Source of the DNA: Trichoplusia ni
Lineage: Eukaryota; Arthropoda; Insecta; Lepidoptera; Noctuidae
Assembly (NCBI RefSeq): GCF_003590095.1
Contig: NC_039498.1
Coordinates: 4,898,001 to 4,962,000 of the forward strand
Length of the DNA: 64,000 nt
Reading direction: 5' to 3'
Part shown: piece after piece, positions 48,117-60,178 of the stretch
Layout: every line of letters begins with the position of its first letter
How positions within the stretch are numbered: the stretch's first letter is position 1
Notes under the pieces: generated by a model
The model's database searches: none
Seen by the model: the letters and a program-made list of their open reading frames with translations, nothing else
Told to the model about the DNA's origin: nothing
Program-made: the position numbers and the translations under genes

Positions 48117-48173
48117 GTAAGTTTCCCAACTTAAACACCAAAGAAAAAATGGATTACGACACCAACTACCGTG
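48117..48173 (+). CDS. Candidate HR3 alternative coding exon with recursive-splice start
   Basis: An acceptor (aatttttcttgttacag, ending 48116) directly precedes GTAAGTTTCCC. The donor is CGTG|GTTTGT at 48174. The 57 nt keep the frame, and in the phase left by the HR3 exon at 16948 they read without a stop: G-KFPNLNTKEKMDYDTNYR, leaving G| for the alanine of the DNA-binding exon. An ATG with good context (AAAAAATGG, 48149) lies in the same frame, so it could also serve as an alternative start (MDYDTNYR-). Codons end mostly in C, unlike the AT-rich background. Because it begins with GTAAGT, splicing exon 1 to it rebuilds AAAG|GTAAGT, allowing removal by a second splice. I do not recall this peptide from a specific isoform with certainty; exon identity is inference. 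Confidence 0.5.
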
Positions 48174-48859
48174 GTTTGTATAAACATAAATAAATCAATA
48201 ACAATTTACATAATATTAAAATGGCGAGCATAGAATATCACGCAGTGTGTACCGAACCTTACGATGCACGTACAATACATACAAACAACATATAACTGTA
48301 AAGCAAGGCTACTCACACATACGCAACAAGGACAGGTCAATGCACTCCGTTGCCTTGCACGAGCATACCGGCAATATACAACGTCGCTGTTGCGCAAGAG
48401 AGACAGATATACCCCGCAACGTTCCGCTTTTCAAACGGGGCTCTCTTGGCGTGCGACAAAGATGACGCCATACTGCCGGAAAGGGATAGCTATATAAATA
48501 TTATGACTGTTATTTCACTTCCTTTGCTGTGATGCAATAGCAATTTTACAGTAAAGCATCTATTTCGAGACAAAGATTCATTTATTTTTAGTATTTCGTA
48601 ATTTATTAATTACTTTTAGGAGTTAATAATGTAGGTGTGTCTCTATTATCCAAAAATGTTCAAAACTTGTTTTCAAAGTATTGAAATACATTTACGTAAA
48701 TATTGACATTCTGTGGTATATTTTTGGCGCCAAACAATTGAAGACGTCTTGAATGAATACCTTAGTCATTCGTTCTATTTATAAAACGTTCAAAATGTGC
48801 GTTTAACAGAATGGGGTCGATAAAACCTCGCATTTTACGAGTGTTATAATATTTATGAC

Positions 48860-48890
48860 AGCGCCATCTAGCATCGGGTAGCGACAGCTT
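48860..48890 (+). promoter_or_regulatory. AGCGCCATCTAG...CGGGTAGCGACA motif
   Basis: The 10-mer AGCGCCATCT recurs at 286 and, reversed, at 58032 and 58751. The extended form with CGGGTAG is shared with 54993 (ACGCCATCTAG..ACGGGTAG). It resembles the core I associate with insect CTCF sites (AGATGGCGC), but it could be a short repeat. Confidence 0.35.
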
Positions 48891-49199
48891 TTTATTGGTG
48901 ATTTATTGCCTATCACTGTGTCCTCATTTTCGGTCAATTCTCGTAACGAGCGAATCATAACCAGAATATTTGAGCTACATGAACATTCCGTTACTAAAAA
49001 CTCTAAAGTTTATCCTCCTGTTTCAAGGAAAATCGATTAAAAAAGCCATAACGCAAACTACGCGTGCCCTAGTTTCGCTTCTATGGAAATATAGTCTTTT
49101 GTGGTGTTTTCAACCTACTCCGCAGTACATTTGAAAAAATCGCTGGGCCTAAGGAACGTGCCAAACCGTGTGTCATTGAACCCCTTTAAAAAGCTGCCG

Positions 49200-50100
49200 T
49201 GGTCGTTGAGACGACTACAAAAACGAACCTTAACGACTGCAGCATAGCGTAGAAAACTGCACTTCATAATTCTGAAAGAAGAGTCCATTTTGAAAAGTCT
49301 ATACCGACACTTACGCTCTTTCGTTCAAAATTCAAAAATGTAAAGACGCACACACACTAACACACGGACGTACTACAGACGCACGAATGTTTACCACGTA
49401 CGTGTATAAAGAAAGTATGTGTGAGCTTTCTCTGTGTTGCGTTACACAACGTAGCGCTCTCTCTTTCCAGCACGTACGAAACATCGTTCCTTCTCACTCT
49501 AGCCGACTGTTATGTAATAACGGTGGTTGAGATTTAGACGCGTAACATTTTTTTTCTTAAACCGCTATGTTTTAGATTTTTAATCTGTCATTTTTTATCT
49601 TATTAAATAATTATGAATTTAAATTTTAATTGTAGTATAATTATCTCACTCTTACAAGATTCTAATTAGACAAAACTGTGGTATTAAATTTTATAGTTTG
49701 CTTTACATTTCGGTATTAAATTCGTGCTTTTTGTATTGAAAATGTATGTGAAGCGATGCGATAGGCTTATAAATAAACTGAACATGCTGTCAAATTGTAT
49801 GCACTTCACCCACACACATGCGTCTAAAGAGGTTATGTGTGTGGCGCTGGCTGGCAGCGCTGTATTCATTTCCTAGTTGCTCCCTCAATGGCCCGCTTGC
49901 AACAGTCTCGGTGTAAGCGGGTCTTTACCAATTCGGCGCGAAATATCCGTCGAGAAAACGCCATTTAAAAAAAAAGAAAAAGTGTCGAAAGTCGATAAGT
50001 GCTTGTGTTATCTGTGGTGTGAGTGACAGTGAATTTAGGCTGTATGGAATGATCAGTGCCTAGGTTTGATTTTTTTTAAGCGTTGACACAACTCGGTTTG
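49200..50100 (+). promoter_or_regulatory. CpG-rich region with possible transcription start near 49980
   Basis: Two CpG-rich stretches (49330-49510, with cacgtacgtg, cgtagcgctctctctttcc; and 49855-49960, with aattcggcgcgaaatatccg) are followed by gtgtcgaaagtcgataagtg and gttatctgtggtgtgagtga. This resembles lepidopteran 5' UTR sequence with a possible GTGAGT donor near 50020. No coding exon follows. The assignment is speculative. Confidence 0.3.
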
Positions 50101-51448
50101 GCGGCAATTTAATTTTTAATAAGATAGTTTTTACGTCATTTTTATAAAGTTAAAATTTATAATGAAGTTTTAATTGCGTTTTTAAGTGGCGTTGTTTTGC
50201 ATGTGAAATTTTAGTATCGTTAACGGTTAATATAACTGTGTTGTCTGCTACAGAGTTAATTTAACTTTTTTAATTGAAGCTTTGTTATGCGATAGTGCAG
50301 TTTTAAATTAGACATTTTGTAACTTCCTAATAATGACAAGTTTTGTAATTATTATGATGGACGGTTGCTTTGTTAGTGCTTCATTATGAATTTAATAGGA
50401 ATATAAACAGTTAAATATTAAAGTAAATTACATAAGGGCATTATGTATTGAGATTCAAATAACTATTCTTCTTAAAAATGAAACTAAATCTTTTAATTCC
50501 GTGGCAACTATTTTTATTTAAATTTTTTCTTGAGATTTTTTTATTTAAGTTATAATAAAAAATTCATTCATTTATCATTGAATGAATATTTTTAACTTTA
50601 AGTTATTTTAAATCGGAAAGCCATAAATGGATAAAGAGAATTTCAGTGTATTTTGTGATCGAAGAAAAACGTTTGTTTACTCACAATAAGCTATAACAAT
50701 GTAGCTTAAATTCTTCATAGCATAATGATTTGATATTCCTGGTAACATCAAAAATATTTAGCCTGCTTACTTTAAACAAATTTTAAGTTAGTTATTTCAT
50801 CAAATCTTGACTTTCATTGGCGAGTATTTTATAACCATTAGGTAATACTCACAAAATACGTGGCTTTTTGCAGGTGAAAGAATTTTCTAAATCTATTGAA
50901 TAGATCCTCCGAAGTCATTAACAGTCTTATTAAGCATTTATTGTTGTTTCTTCCTTCAAATTTTTGAACAATAACTTACAATTAATATACTTTTGACACA
51001 TCTAAGACGTATACCTAGATATATGTAGTTTTAAAAGCCAGCAAAAAGCTTTCTTTCTCATATATTATGATGTTAAAACCTTAGTTCTTTAAAGTTGCTT
51101 AAAAATATTAAAATAGACACTACACTTATTATTTAAACAATATGTGCCACAGTAAATATTTTACAACAATAATAGTTAAAATTATATGCGTTCGATAGAA
51201 TTATCTTTCTATCGTGGTTTGTGACTGATAGTGGCAATAGGCTCGCCCCCAACTAAATGAAACTTGTAGTTGCATATCTGTATGTATAACAAAATAATGT
51301 GTTATTTTTTTGTATACCTATCACTAAGGAAGAATTAACTAGTTTTAATAACTACAGTATCAACAGAAAAGAGAGAGAACAGTGTCAAATTAAAGAAATA
51401 GTATTTATTCCAAATGGCTCAATTTAAGAATAAATATTGACGTAAAGA
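50101..51448. other. AT-rich intron DNA, nothing recognised
   Basis: Simple AT-rich sequence with no supported feature. Confidence 0.5.
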
Positions 51449-51642
51449 CTAGCTGTTGCCCGCGGGCCCGCTCGCTACAAATCGAAAATATCCTACGGGA
51501 ACATAAAAACAAACTCCCTCTTATGTGTTAATCCTATTCATAAACTATTTGTGTACCAAGTTTCGTCAAAAACAATTCAGTTGTGTTTGGGTAAAAGAGG
51601 ACCAAATCATAAAAAACTTTCGCGTTTATAATATTAGTAGGA
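51449..51642 (-). mobile_element. Non-autonomous Helitron, minus (acggatttagacgaaac family)
   Basis: Plus borders are A|CTAGCTGTTGCCCGCGGG and ctttcgcgtttataatattagtagGA|T. The inner block gtgtaccaagtttcgtcaaa is the reverse of acgaaacttggtacac. Confidence 0.85.
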
Positions 51643-53394
51643 TGTAAATACTATTTTACATTATCAGCATGAGTTAAAAAAGCTCTTGAATTATTTGCAT
51701 ATTGTATTTAGTTATTTTCTTAATAAATTCAATACCAGCTTATAGCAGTCCTACAGTTGAACCAAAGCTGTGTCTGACCAATAAAAATCTATCCAAAACT
51801 TACAATTTTATTAAAATAGCGATTTCAATAATCCTTAATGGGCCATAGCTTTTACATAAACGAACCTCCTTCTATCTTTATAAATCCGAACTGCAATACC
51901 CAATCCATTCTCTCGCGGCCATTTGAGGACATTAAAGCTATTTATTTGGAGGTTATCTCCTACCTTAGCCATTTATAAGATACCCTGACTGGTTGGGGAT
52001 TTGATGCTAAATAAATAAAAGGGGTAGAATAGTGGTGGGTCTGTCGGATTTCCAAGTCATATGTCGTAGGATCGAATAACGGCAAAAATGTTTTTCGAAT
52101 TCATGTAATAATTATTTGCTTAAAATGGTGATAGAAAAGCATTGTGGAACTGGCACACCTCAGATTTTTTGGAGGGGGTGTTACGGCTCATCTCCTGCCT
52201 TTGGGAGGCTTAATAACTCTGACACCAGGTTTAATGTCAACTATACCAAAAGACAAAGAAGTTCAGTAAAAGGAAAACATATTAAAGTCGATTTTACACG
52301 TGTTTGTAGTCGGTATATTTAGGGCTATCAATTCTAAAAACTTTAGTAAAACTAACACAATGAATTGATTGTGGTTCTATCGCTTTATCAGTTTCATTTT
52401 CAATGAAATAACAAGAACTATGTTACTAGAAAAGTCTGATACGATCGCCCTGTCACGTGACTTCCCATGCTAGCATGCCAGCGTGACAGATCAGGAAATA
52501 AGTGACACGACAACACTTTAACCCCAGCAACAAAAGTCTTCCAGAATAAACTATCAGGTTGCGAGGGGAACCACTTTAAATACACCCCTCTCTATCGCAC
52601 TTGTGGTGTTACAATGGAGGGAGGGAGACGGGGATAGTTAAATTGTCGAAAGATAATGGATGACCTATTTTCAGGCCACGTGGCGCTTGGTGTGGCATCT
52701 TGCAATATCCTTGTTGTTTGAATATTATTTCGAAAGGGGATCGTATAAAGAGCTTCATTTGAAGGGGGCTACTTATTATTTGCAATACACTATTGTATTC
52801 GAGTTAAAAGAAATACTTAACTAAGTTTCGGTAGCGAAGAAGCAGTTAAAGTAATAAAAATACAATTAAAATCATTATCTTTGAAGAAAATTGTTGAATA
52901 TAAAGTCTAAGAAAAAGACTCTGAATTCGCCTTAATAAAAATCATACAATTTAGCTAATTCACTATTTTATCTTTAACTAAATAAATAAATAATGCAATT
53001 TAGCTAATTCACCATTTAAAACATTTTGTCGTTACTGACATAATGATGACTAATTCTTATTAAAACGGGATTCTAAATGTTTCGCAATGAACAATACCAT
53101 TGATTGTGAGAAATTTATATTCACGCAAAAACTGTTTTATTACAACGTATTCAATATTAACCCTTTACACAACTGAAACGAAAAACTACACTTTTACAAG
53201 CATGTATAATGATAGAATTAATGAAGGCATTTAAACCTATTTTCTTAAATCTTCAATTTAAATGTTTTATTTGCCATTAGACGGCGTTTAAAACGCAAGC
53301 TTTTGCCAGAGATATCTCTATGAAATAACAAAAAAAAAGAATTGTCTTTACACATAACCTAAAAAATGTCGATTAGAAAAGACAACTCTTAAAA
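51643..53394. other. Intron DNA with repeated short block
   Basis: A short direct duplication, aatttagctaattcac, occurs at about 52949 and 52989. CACGTGACTT at 52456 and gtgacacgac at 52501 are motif-like. The 68-aa ORF at 52116 is not supported. Confidence 0.4.
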
Positions 53395-53453
53395 CAATGT
53401 GTACTATCGCGAAAGCGAGACAGACAGATACTTTCGCATTTATGATATTAGTA
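53395..53453 (-). mobile_element. Helitron 5' end scrap, minus
   Basis: cgcgaaagcgagacagacag, ctttcgcatttatgatatta, gtaa correspond to the 5' end of the 11011-11222 element in reverse. Confidence 0.45.
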
Positions 53454-53489
53454 ATCAACCACAACAATCGGAAACAAACGGTTAAAATA

Positions 53490-53625
53490 TGACCTCAAAC
53501 TTGCTACATGTAGGTCAGACGCAGGTCACAGCCTGACACGTTTTGGGCTAACTCTCGAACGGCCCTAATCTGACCTTCGTGACCTTGGGACTCAGGTTCA
53601 ATCGCTTCGGGTCAAAGTTGAACTT
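53490..53625. promoter_or_regulatory. Cluster of nuclear-receptor half-sites
   Basis: AGGTCA occurs five times in 96 bp: minus at 53490, plus at 53512 and 53523 (direct repeat, 5-bp spacer), minus at 53571 and 53580 (direct repeat, 3-bp spacer). There is also GGGTCAAAG at 53609 and AGGTTCA at 53594. Composition predicts about 0.03 copies in this length. The block is GC-richer than its flanks and looks like a hormone-response enhancer for EcR/USP, HR3, E75 or FTZ-F1, inside the presumed HR3 intron. Binding is inference. Confidence 0.5.
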
Positions 53626-54700
53626 CTGCCCCAGTTTCTGTAAACTGAATTATCGAAGGATGCAGGATGGACAATTAGTGAGGAAGTGTTTGTTTTATTT
53701 TTAACTTTATTATTTGTTTTACTTTAATAGTTTTTATCGTAAGATGTTTTGAGTAGGTAGAGTGAATATTGTTTTTCTGTGTACTATGACGAAATTAAAT
53801 GACTTGTAGTTTTGTCAAATTTCGAAAGATGTTTTTTTTTTCAAATGAATTTTATATCATCTTTTTTGGTACAGTATAGCCCACAGCTGGGCATAACTCT
53901 GCCTTTGTATGCTATTCTAGTGTATTTATCCAATTTAATAAAATTCTTCAAATGTACATGTTTTTACTAAGCAGCCAACAAATAGCCAAGTTAAATAATA
54001 TAAGACTAAAAATTTCTCTTGAATTTTTCCACATACACCATTATTTATTCATCGTTTAGTGCTGCGATCCCAGCATACAAAACACACAATTACTAGACAT
54101 TTCTCAATTACACCGATTACGCAATACTGACTGCGACATAATACTTTCATGAATTCATTTTAAAAAATATGACTTTAATTTAATTAATTGTTGAGTAAAA
54201 ATGTATTTTTTGTTGTGGTACTCTTGTGGGTCGTAAATTGGGGATGTAATGGCCAGTAGTGTTATTTTAACCGACTGTGGCAAAAGGGTATTATTATTAA
54301 TGTAAGGTAACTATTAAGTTTAAAAGGGAGAAATATCATATTAAAAAATTGTCATAATAACATAAAAAAACTCTAAAGTTTTATTTGAATATAATATCTC
54401 AAAAATAAATTAACTTTATCCATTTTGAGTAAAAATAACGTCAAAACAATGATTGATGATGTAACGTCACTTCTTGAATCTTAGACATTTTACAATCACT
54501 CATTGATAAAAGAACACATCATGTTGCTACCCTGATTAAAGATTACAATAATTATAAAAAAAATACAACGAACTACTGTTCCATATTTTAAACTTCTAAA
54601 AGTTCGAAAAATGAAATCAAGTTTTTCTTAATTCTTATTTCAAATTGCTGTTCCTTTCATAAACTTTGATAATAGAACTCACTTCTTCCTTTGAATATGG

Positions 54701-55230
54701 TGACGTCATCGCATAATGGCGGATTTAAGCATTTTTCTCAAAGAGCCCGTATTCAAGTCTACTGCCTAACCTTGGTGAGCGCTTAGATTTTGCGGTGGGG
54801 AGCTATTACGAGTACGCAAAGCGAACGTACGTTAAGTAACAAACTTGAATGCGATTTCATAACGCGTAATACTCGGCGCATAACTTACGAACACGTTTTA
54901 TTCCGTATTTATTAATATTTTAACGAAATACACTTCAATTAGAGCGAGTTTACGAGCTGTGTTTTCGTTCGTAAAAATAAAAGCCGTCTCTGCAACGCCA
55001 TCTAGTGACGGGTAGTCCAACAAAACCGAAAAAGCTCATCTCTTGAACTATTCGTTTAGATAATAAATATGCACATATCAATAAATTACGCAAAACGTGC
55101 ATAATATGTTATTTATAATAATTAAGTGACATAATAGTGGACTTGATTACATTTAGTTACGCAACTCGATACGAGATGGCGTTGCTTCCTTCGTTACACC
55201 ACGCCGGGTCGCTGACCGGGCGCCTTATGT
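54701..55230. promoter_or_regulatory. CpG-richer stretch with CRE and ACGCCATCTAG motifs
   Basis: TGACGTCATCGC (54701) and then agtacgcaaagcgaacgtac (54812) lie upstream of ACGCCATCTAGTGACGGGTAG (about 54995) and GAGATGGCGTTGC (about 55173). It may be a regulatory island. No exon was found. Confidence 0.3.
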
Positions 55231-56156
55231 CATAATATTTTTTATCACTACTAGTTGCATTACTGCCATAATCGTGCGCTGACCGATTGCAATTTATTGT
55301 TTTTTTATTTACTTCAAGAACACAATGATGGAACTAATGAATGTTGCCGTAGCACAATAAATAAAATTACGCCTATTTAATTGGTCGAACGTGCATACAG
55401 CTTCTTTTAAAGAAGAAATCATTTCCAGATTACTGTTTAATTAATATACCTACGATAATGTTGTACACGGTTACTAATTTTATATGAAGAACTAATAATG
55501 TATTTAGAACACTTATTCACCGTTCAAAAAGCGACTTATAACAATATTACCAAGTCATTTATATATTAACTTCTTAAAACTAACAGAATGTAAAAAACGT
55601 TGTCTATATGACAAAATCATTATTCAAAAGAATACTAGATATCTGACGATTAAATACACCTCAACAAATAATAAATTAATCTTTATAAAATTTTAGTTTC
55701 GAGACAATTTTGATAAAATATTTAATCTGCCAATCGCCATAGATAGATGTAGTATTTGACGTCAGTTCTTTGAATCGTTGATTGAAAAGTCCAAATTTAA
55801 AGATAAATTGTTGATTATTTTTGTTGTTAAGTTAACTATAAGTATTGTAATAGATTTATAAATATACGCGTCATGTTTTATATGAAACAGGCTACCACTG
55901 AAAAGATAATCATGTTTCTGTTTTATCACCCGACGTCAAAAAGGTGGGGGTTCTCAATTCATCTGTATTTACTTCTCGATTCGCTATTTTTACGACTAAT
56001 ATAGTATTTTGCGGAGTCAATGTAGAGTTTATGTTAACCTCACAAATAACGAGACTTTTAATTGATAAAAGTATCACGAAAATCAGTTCAGTTGATGTTG
56101 AGATTACCGCATACAACAGCACAGACACTCAAACTATATTTCTTTCTATATTTGTA
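55231..56156. other. AT-rich intron DNA
   Basis: A TGACGTCA lies at 55757. The overlapping short ORFs at 55910-56294 have no recognisable domain and run into a Helitron. Confidence 0.4.
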
Positions 56157-56349
56157 CTAGTAGTTGCCCGCGGTTCCGCCCGCTACAAACCGAAAATGAT
56201 TAAACGGGAACGTGCAAACGGAATAAAAACAACATCCTATGTTAATCCTGTATACCATGTTTCGTCTAAATCCGTTCAGTGTTTTTTTGCGTGAAAGAGG
56301 AACAAACATCCATACATACAAACTTTCGCGTTTATAATATTAATAGGAT
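56157..56349 (-). mobile_element. Non-autonomous Helitron, minus
   Basis: Plus borders are A|CTAGTAGTTGCCCGCGGTT and ctttcgcgtttataatattaataGGA|T. It has the tgtttcgtctaaatccgttc block of the acggatttagacgaaac family. It lies 29 bp before another Helitron. Confidence 0.8.
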
Positions 56350-56378
56350 AATAAGATATAAAATAATATATTAAATAC

Positions 56379-56557
56379 TAGCGGTCGGTCGATACGCCCC
56401 CGTGGTATATCGCTATAAAGCATAACCCTAATAACCATAATAACCATATGTTAATAACTGCCCTATCTAATCCCCCCAAAAACATGTTTGCAAAGTTTCA
56501 AGGTTTGGTGAAAGAGCGTGACGAACAAACTTACATTCTCATTTATAAAGTTAGGGA
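56379..56557 (-). mobile_element. Non-autonomous Helitron, minus (different subfamily)
   Basis: Plus borders are A|CTAGCGGTCGGTCGATACGCC and catttataaagttagGGA|T. The body (caaagtttcaaggtttggtg) differs from its neighbour. The 3' end resembles that of the large Helitron at 32002 (ctagtggtcgcccggtggtc), so the two may be mobilised by the same enzyme. Confidence 0.7.
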
Positions 56558-58020
56558 TAATTTATTATTATATATTATTTTTTGTTTAATAATAATTGAT
56601 AAATATACTGTATTTTAAAAGACGTCTAAAGAGCTCTTGTTGCCACGCCCACATAATTGACAGCTAACATTTTTTGCTGTCATAAAGTTATGTATGACAC
56701 ATCAATATACGCTGAGCCATTGGTCAGGGGTTGTAAACATTTTGTAGCCAGTGAATATGTAACTAAATTGATTGGAAGTTTGTTATCATTCATTTGTGTA
56801 TTGGAATCAGGTGAAATTGTTGTCAATTTTTTTATTAAATTTAATGAATGCTTATTGTCAAATACATTGGTGATTTAGACAAAAATATCATGATGAGACC
56901 AAATTTTTTATTGTCAATACATTTTCATTGCTTGAGTTTCTCATGAAAAATATTTTGTAGAATTAATAAATTCGAGTTTAAACAATTGACTGTTTTAATG
57001 TAATGCAATCTTTTAACTATTAACTTATATCTATTTGCCATAGCTTACTCTTAAAAAGGTCAACAATCTTACTACCATACAATTTTAGCGCACAACCAAA
57101 GGTTGACAATCCCTGCTATAAATAATTTACAACATGATAAATTACACTTCTATGCGTTATTAATGATATTTTAAAGATGCCCAGCGGTGGGATGCCCAGC
57201 GGTGGGATGCCCTCAAGTGCTTTTAACAACACTTATGTTATTTATTCAATTAAACTTTTTCATTGGATAACCAGTCACAAGAGATTAAACTCAGTTTTGT
57301 TATAACCAACCTTAGTGCTTTGTAATAAGGACTATATTACAATAGTTTATGCTGTATAGTTTTTATAACACTTCTTAAGTTTTTTATTGAAATTGTTTAT
57401 AATTTTGCCTTTATATAGAATTTTTTTTGATATTAAGGCAAAGAGATGTTTCTAGATAGCATTGTTTTAAAATCATCTGTAACCCATTTTGTAACGTCTG
57501 TGTAAACATTGTGGAATTCAAATCAAAATTCATTCATTCAGTTCAAAATGTGAATATGAATTTATTACGAAGATTATGATGATAAGTGATTTTAGTAAGA
57601 TTGATTTTAAGAAGTTTTTAATTTAGTTAAAATTAACTGTTATTTGTTTTTCCCTATCTATCTTTATCTTTTGAAATAACATAATAACACCACTCTGTAA
57701 ATATCCCACAGCTTTGCAAAGGTCTTTACCCATATAGAGAAATGAGTACCATAATATAATATTGTATATATATGCATAAAGAAAACACAAAGCAACATAA
57801 TTCTGTATGTTCATCATTTCGTCATTGATATCAAACAAAAAATCGCACAACAATCGGATATAACGATGATTGCAATAAAAATACACATTTATCCTCAACG
57901 ATTGTATGAAAAAATAAATCGCCCATGCGTCATACAAGTCCATGCAGGCCTTGTAATGCAAAGATAAGCAGGCAACCGGGGTCATTCAACTCAGTTTGGC
58001 AGTATGAACTTTAGTTCTCC
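56558..58020. other. AT-rich intron DNA with a short tandem repeat
   Basis: A 15-bp unit, gatgcccagcggtgg, is perfectly duplicated at 57176-57205 and resembles the 'gcccagc.gtggg' LINE/SINE tail. The ORFs at 56657 and 57623 are not supported. Confidence 0.5.
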
Positions 58021-58031
58021 TACTTGTCAAC

Positions 58032-58760
58032 AGATGGCGCTGTGAAGGATTCTTCACGAATTTTGTTTTCCTAAAATTGTTTATTGAGTCGTTCTAGATC
58101 ATTCGGATTAGTGTTACATAGGTATAGTGTCAGTGAACCAGGTATTTGAGTTATTTAAAGCGAGTCTAGCATGACGTCAGCAATAGTTTGTTTTTATTAC
58201 ATTATGTTTATTTGCGTGTGTTGAATGGCTTATTTCTATAGAATATTTAATCATTTAGATTATGTACTATTTAAAATAAGTCCTTATAAGGGCTATACAG
58301 GTTACAGTGTAATTTGATACTCACATACCGTAATTTGTTTATTCCCGAATAAGGAAACGGGACTATGTTCAAAATACACGTTTTAAGTGCATTTCGTTGC
58401 ACTCTTAAAAATGATAAATAAAGCAAGAGACTTAACAGCGACTCAAACCTGAGAGTCGTTCAATCTCACATTTGTCGCTTATTCATCATTTAAATACATT
58501 TAAAATAATATCTTCGAAACACCTCCGCTATAGTGACGTCACGCGTAATTCCAAACATTATCAACAATCGAATCTTTAAGATAACTAAAAGATTACACTT
58601 GTACCATTATCTCATACACACACAGACATTAAAAAACACAAGCACAATACACATTACCAAAAATAGTAGCCCAATCATCTTTGATAGGGCGTAATTTTGT
58701 CGTAGTTCATTAACCCATACGTTTGACCTTTAGTACGGCTATTCGATAAGAGATGGCGCT
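58032..58760. promoter_or_regulatory. Motif-rich segment: two AGATGGCGCT and two TGACGTCA
   Basis: AGATGGCGCT is at 58032-58041 and 58751-58760, both followed by GT. TGACGTCA lies at 58172-58179 and 58534-58541, the latter extended to GTGACGTCACGCG. The pairing within 730 bp is unusual. It could be an insulator/enhancer-like segment or repeat-borne motifs. Confidence 0.35.
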
Positions 58761-59814
58761 GTCCAGAGGTATTTCCCTTTAACGTCTGGAGTAGAGTGCG
58801 TTGCTCTTTAACTCAGGTTGTTGTGCCCAAACAAATTGTTTTGGTAAAAATGTTAAGCATATAAGTACTATTGTTATATATTACGTTTTTATCAGCGACG
58901 TGATGTCTCGTTTTCGATATAGTTTTATCTTTTGATTATGGATTTTATCGAGGTATTTGACCCCGGAAGTTTCTACAAAAGAATCTGAAACATATTTCGT
59001 TCAAACAGACTTTTTACTGAATTGTTTATTGTTTATGTTTATTACTAGCTTTTCATGTTAGTATTAATATATTTATACCAATTGACAACCATCTCACTCA
59101 GAAGAATAACTCCGCTCACTAAGAATAACTGCCGATGAAGGCACAGTAATATTCCACAATATTTTTCTTAAGACATCTTTATGGTCAAAATTTACTTCCT
59201 CCTATACAATTGGCCGTTGCCCTGGGCTGGTACAAGGGACTGACTGACTGATAAAAAAATACTTTTTATTGATCATGATTGATTGTAAAGAAGTTGATAA
59301 AAGCACTGCGCGATGTGTTGTGACTTCGATTCTGGCTTGGACAAATATTTTTGTGTTAGACAAATTTTTGTTTTCAATTTGGCTGTTTGGAAACAATATT
59401 TGTAAAAAGCCTTAGGAATTTATTATTTTTTAGTACAATAGACATATTTTTATATATTTTTTGAGATATTAAAATTAACATATAAATGCTTTTTAGACGT
59501 AATAAGGTCCCTGACCATCACAATCAATTTTGAGATGTAAACAACTTAAAGGAAAAGTTAATAAATCACCTTTTCCTGTACGATTCGATTATTGTTTAAT
59601 TCCTAGAATTTCGTATTAATTGGAAGTCCAGTTATTTTTCTAGGTCAATGACATAGTTTTCGCGTTTGAGTCATTTCATCCCATGATTTGCTAAACAGGT
59701 ACTTAGTTATAAGTTTTCAATTATGAATACGTGGTGACTTGGAAAAAGTTTTTTGAAATGTAAACCGAAAAAAAATTCACTCATTTTTAGTCTTCCGTAC
59801 TAAGAGCTTAAAAT
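58761..59814. other. AT-rich intron DNA, nothing recognised
   Basis: No exon or intact repeat is visible. Confidence 0.5.
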
Positions 59815-60030
59815 AAACCGTATGAATAAGGCACTGCTGTCTTTCCCTCTGTCTGTAATAAGGTTGTATCTCTTGAACCGTGATAGCTTGGGATTATAGC
59901 GTAGGACAAGCTCTTGTGTGATCTACAAAGGCTTGTTCTGAGTCTGGATGTCTTTGTGCATGTGACTTGAATGTTTGTTAAATCCCCCGCGACACAAGAA
60001 TTAAATTCTTTAATGCGCGATTGTTTTTTT
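59815..60030. repeat. Dispersed repeat fragment (minus) joined to SINE tail (plus)
   Basis: tctctgtctgtaata-like and ttgaaccgtgatagctt blocks are the reverse of 2030-2137. From about 59895, ggacaagctcttgtgtgatc, gcttgttctgagtctggatg and ccccgcgacacaagaatt match SINE family A. The 87-aa minus ORF is repeat-derived. Confidence 0.6.
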
Positions 60031-60178
60031 TTTTTATAATATAGATTTAAATACACATTAAAGAAACTCACTTAACTAAGAATCATTTACATAAGGTAGT
60101 TAATCTAACTGCTTTTTTCTGATGTAATTGATTTAAATCTACATTTAACTAACAGTTACAAGCAAAGGGTTCAACTTT

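Noticed and set aside
48247..48532. Three overlapping plus ORFs of 60-77 aa
   Set aside because: They overlap each other in all frames in a GC-richer patch; none continues the HR3 phase or shows a domain.
55944..56294. 116-aa ORF
   Set aside because: Its 3' half reads through a mini-Helitron and the 5' half has no coding character.
57623..57985. 120-aa minus ORF
   Set aside because: Hydrophobic and cysteine/tyrosine-rich, as expected of AT-rich DNA read by chance; no domain, no splice support.
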